The notes under the pieces: generated by a model
The model's input: the letters and a program-made list of their open reading frames with translations, nothing else
What the model was told of the DNA's origin: nothing
Databases searched by the model: none
Program-made: the position numbers and the translations under genes
From: CAZGLR01 sp964526635
Lineage (GTDB): Bacteria; Zixibacteria; MSB-5A5; GN15; JAAZOE01
Reading direction: 5' to 3'
Assembly (NCBI GenBank): GCA_964526635.1
Contig: CAZGLR010000155.1
Coordinates: 1-6,394, forward strand
Length of the DNA stretch: 6,394 nt
Shown: in pieces, positions 4,894-6,394 of the stretch
Position numbering within the stretch: position 1 is the stretch's first letter
Layout: each line of letters begins with the position of its first letter

Positions 4894-6394
4894 ATGCGCG
4901 CATCAAAACTCACTTGTATCTTATTCGGTATTCTGGCTGTTTCTGCCGGTATACTTTCGGCGGAGCCGCAGCCGGTGGTACAGCCGGATTACCTGCGTAC
5001 AACCGCCTATCATAATGACGGGAATATCCGTGCAGTATTCTACAGCACTGATATCAGCGAGTTTTTCGGAACATACGATGCGGAGACCGGAGATGATGTC
5101 TATGGCTGTCGATATCCCCGGGGAAGCGATAATCTCTATCTGTACAATAGCGGTTTGTGGATTGGGGCAATCGTAGATGGCGATACCCTGACGACTTCCG
5201 GGCCCGATGGCTATTCTTACTGGTATGAATACAATCCACAGGATGTGAATACCGGTGGGTATTATCGCAAGAGTGGATATGCCGACGATGAATTCGCCAT
5301 TGCCGCCCGGGACAGCGGCGGCAACGCCAACTACTACCCTGACCATACGCCGCTGGGTATTTCCATTGCGTTGACCAGCCGCAGCTGGGCCGATTCGCTA
5401 TATGATGATTTCATCATCTGCGAATATACCATTACAAATACCGGCAGCAGTTATCTGGAAGAAGTGTATGTCGGCCGATTTTTCTGGGTGTCAGCTTTCA
5501 ATAATACTGTTGGAGAAGGTGATTTTAGTAAGGACGTCGTCGTCTGGATCGATACGCTGCTGGATGCAAACGACCCCCAAAGCCGTCTGTGTATGCCGGT
5601 CTGGTTTGATGCCGACGGTGACCCCTTTGCCGGACAATGGGGTCCCAATTCGGTTCGAGGTGCCATGTCGCTTCGCCTGGTTGACGCCTCAAGACCGGTT
5701 GAGCGTTTCAATTTTAACTGGTGGCATTACATGGTCTGGGACGACATCCTCGATTTCGGCCCGCGGCAGCTTCCTCCCGACGGGAGTCCGATCACGCTGT
5801 TTGCCAATAATAAGACTGGATATCCCGACGAAGATATTGACAAGTATTATATCATGGCCCATCCCGAAATCGACTACAGCAACTGCGAAATCAATCTATA
5901 TGATTCATCGAACGGTTGGTTGACGCCGTCCGATACAGTTCGCCATGATATCCTTGCCGGAGTTATGCCGTCCTGTGTCTATTCCTTCGGACCGTTTGAT
6001 TTGCCCCCGGGCGACTCGATTCATTTCGTCCTGGCCTATGTGGCAGCCGAATCGATTCATCCCGGCCCCGATACTTATGCTTCACTCTATGATCCGGATA
6101 ATCCCGCGCCATACCTGGCCAGCCTGGATTTTTCAGATTTGTTTATTCATCACCGCCGGGCCGATTCGGTCTATCGCAGTGGCTATATTCTGCCAGGGCC
6201 GGGGCCGCCGCAGGGAATAGATATTCTTGATTACAATGATACCTTTGTTACCTTGTCCTGGCCGCAATCGAAACATCCCGATGTCATAGGCTATTATGTC
6301 AATGTCCGGGATACCTCTATCGATGAAAACTGGCATCATTGCCAGCCATCATATGTAGCCGATACTGTGTACACCTTCATTGTCCCGGAAACCG
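4894..6394 (+). CDS. Large secreted protein with fibronectin-III-like domain, 3' end outside window
   Basis: The frame is open from the ATG at 4894 through the window end (500 codons plus one base) with no stop. Residues 1-23 form a Sec signal peptide: a short basic start, a hydrophobic core and probable cleavage after Ala23 (ILSA|EP). There is no lipobox. The mature part is rich in Asp, Tyr, Trp, Gly and Pro, typical of extracellular beta-rich proteins. Residues 80-99 contain NSGLWIGAIVDGDTL, a module I recall from uncharacterised secreted proteins of FCB-group lineages. From about 436 a Pro/Gly linker leads into a fibronectin type III-like domain: TFVTLSWP (450-457), then DVIGYYVNV (463-471), cut by the edge. 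Such proteins often continue to a C-terminal secretion or anchoring signal, which cannot be seen here. No catalytic motif is recognised and the function is unknown. It is separated from the oxidase genes by 116 bp and has its own candidate promoter, so a link to respiration is not implied. Confidence 0.85.
   Translation, partial: MRASKLTCILFGILAVSAGILSAEPQPVVQPDYLRTTAYHNDGNIRAVFYSTDISEFFGTYDAETGDDVYGCRYPRGSDNLYLYNSGLWIGAIVDGDTLTTSGPDGYSYWYEYNPQDVNTGGYYRKSGYADDEFAIAARDSGGNANYYPDHTPLGISIALTSRSWADSLYDDFIICEYTITNTGSSYLEEVYVGRFFWVSAFNNTVGEGDFSKDVVVWIDTLLDANDPQSRLCMPVWFDADGDPFAGQWGPNSVRGAMSLRLVDASRPVERFNFNWWHYMVWDDILDFGPRQLPPDGSPITLFANNKTGYPDEDIDKYYIMAHPEIDYSNCEINLYDSSNGWLTPSDTVRHDILAGVMPSCVYSFGPFDLPPGDSIHFVLAYVAAESIHPGPDTYASLYDPDNPAPYLASLDFSDLFIHHRRADSVYRSGYILPGPGPPQGIDILDYNDTFVTLSWPQSKHPDVIGYYVNVRDTSIDENWHHCQPSYVADTVYTFIVPET

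Noticed and set aside
4921..5346. 141-codon - strand frame opposite the secreted-protein gene
   Set aside because: The + strand frame from 4894 has a signal peptide and runs unbroken to the edge. The antisense translation is low-complexity Ile/Val-rich without family marks.
5402..6220. Two + strand frames (5402-5923 and 5945-6220) that could pass as genes
   Set aside because: Both are in the same alternative frame inside the open secreted-protein gene, and their translations are Ser/Arg/Pro-rich without motifs.

Overview
The window holds most of an aa3-type (heme-copper, family A) cytochrome c oxidase operon on the + strand, followed by the first 500 codons of an unrelated large secreted protein. 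The layout is: ctaD/coxA (subunit I, 5-1630), ctaE/coxC (subunit III, 1627-2274), a subunit IV gene (ctaF-like, 2279-2776), ctaA (heme A synthase, 2839-3771), a SCO/SenC copper chaperone (3768-4367) and ctaM (DUF420 assembly factor, 4364-4777). A 116-bp gap with a candidate promoter follows. An open reading frame then runs from 4894 off the right edge. No RNA genes, mobile elements, CRISPR arrays or long repeats were seen.

The six oxidase genes work as one unit. CtaD, CtaE and CtaF are structural subunits of the terminal oxidase. CtaA makes the heme A that fills the two heme sites of CtaD. SCO delivers copper to, or reduces, the CuA site of subunit II, and CtaM is a membrane maturation factor. 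Three of the five junctions are 4-base ATGA stop/start overlaps, one is a 4-nt gap, and only subunit IV-ctaA has a longer spacer (62 nt). Subunit II (ctaC/coxB) and protoheme farnesyltransferase (ctaB) are absent and probably lie upstream, because the window opens 4 bases before ctaD.

The organism is an aerobic (or facultatively aerobic) Gram-negative bacterium of moderate GC. Three features suggest the FCB superphylum (Bacteroidota and relatives, perhaps a candidate lineage such as Zixibacteria, Marinimicrobia or KSB1). These are the Bacteroidota-like CtaA, with its GCPDWPKC loop and E-x-x-N-R in helix 2; the A2-type YSHP motif in CtaD; and the downstream secreted protein, with a 'GLWIGAIVDGDTL' module and a fibronectin-III-like end. 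The placement is inference from remembered family patterns, not from a search.

Nothing here is clearly a new system. The points most worth a second look are the acidic, His-containing tail on subunit IV, the Asn in place of a heme-pocket His in CtaA, and the uncharacterised secreted protein cut by the window edge.
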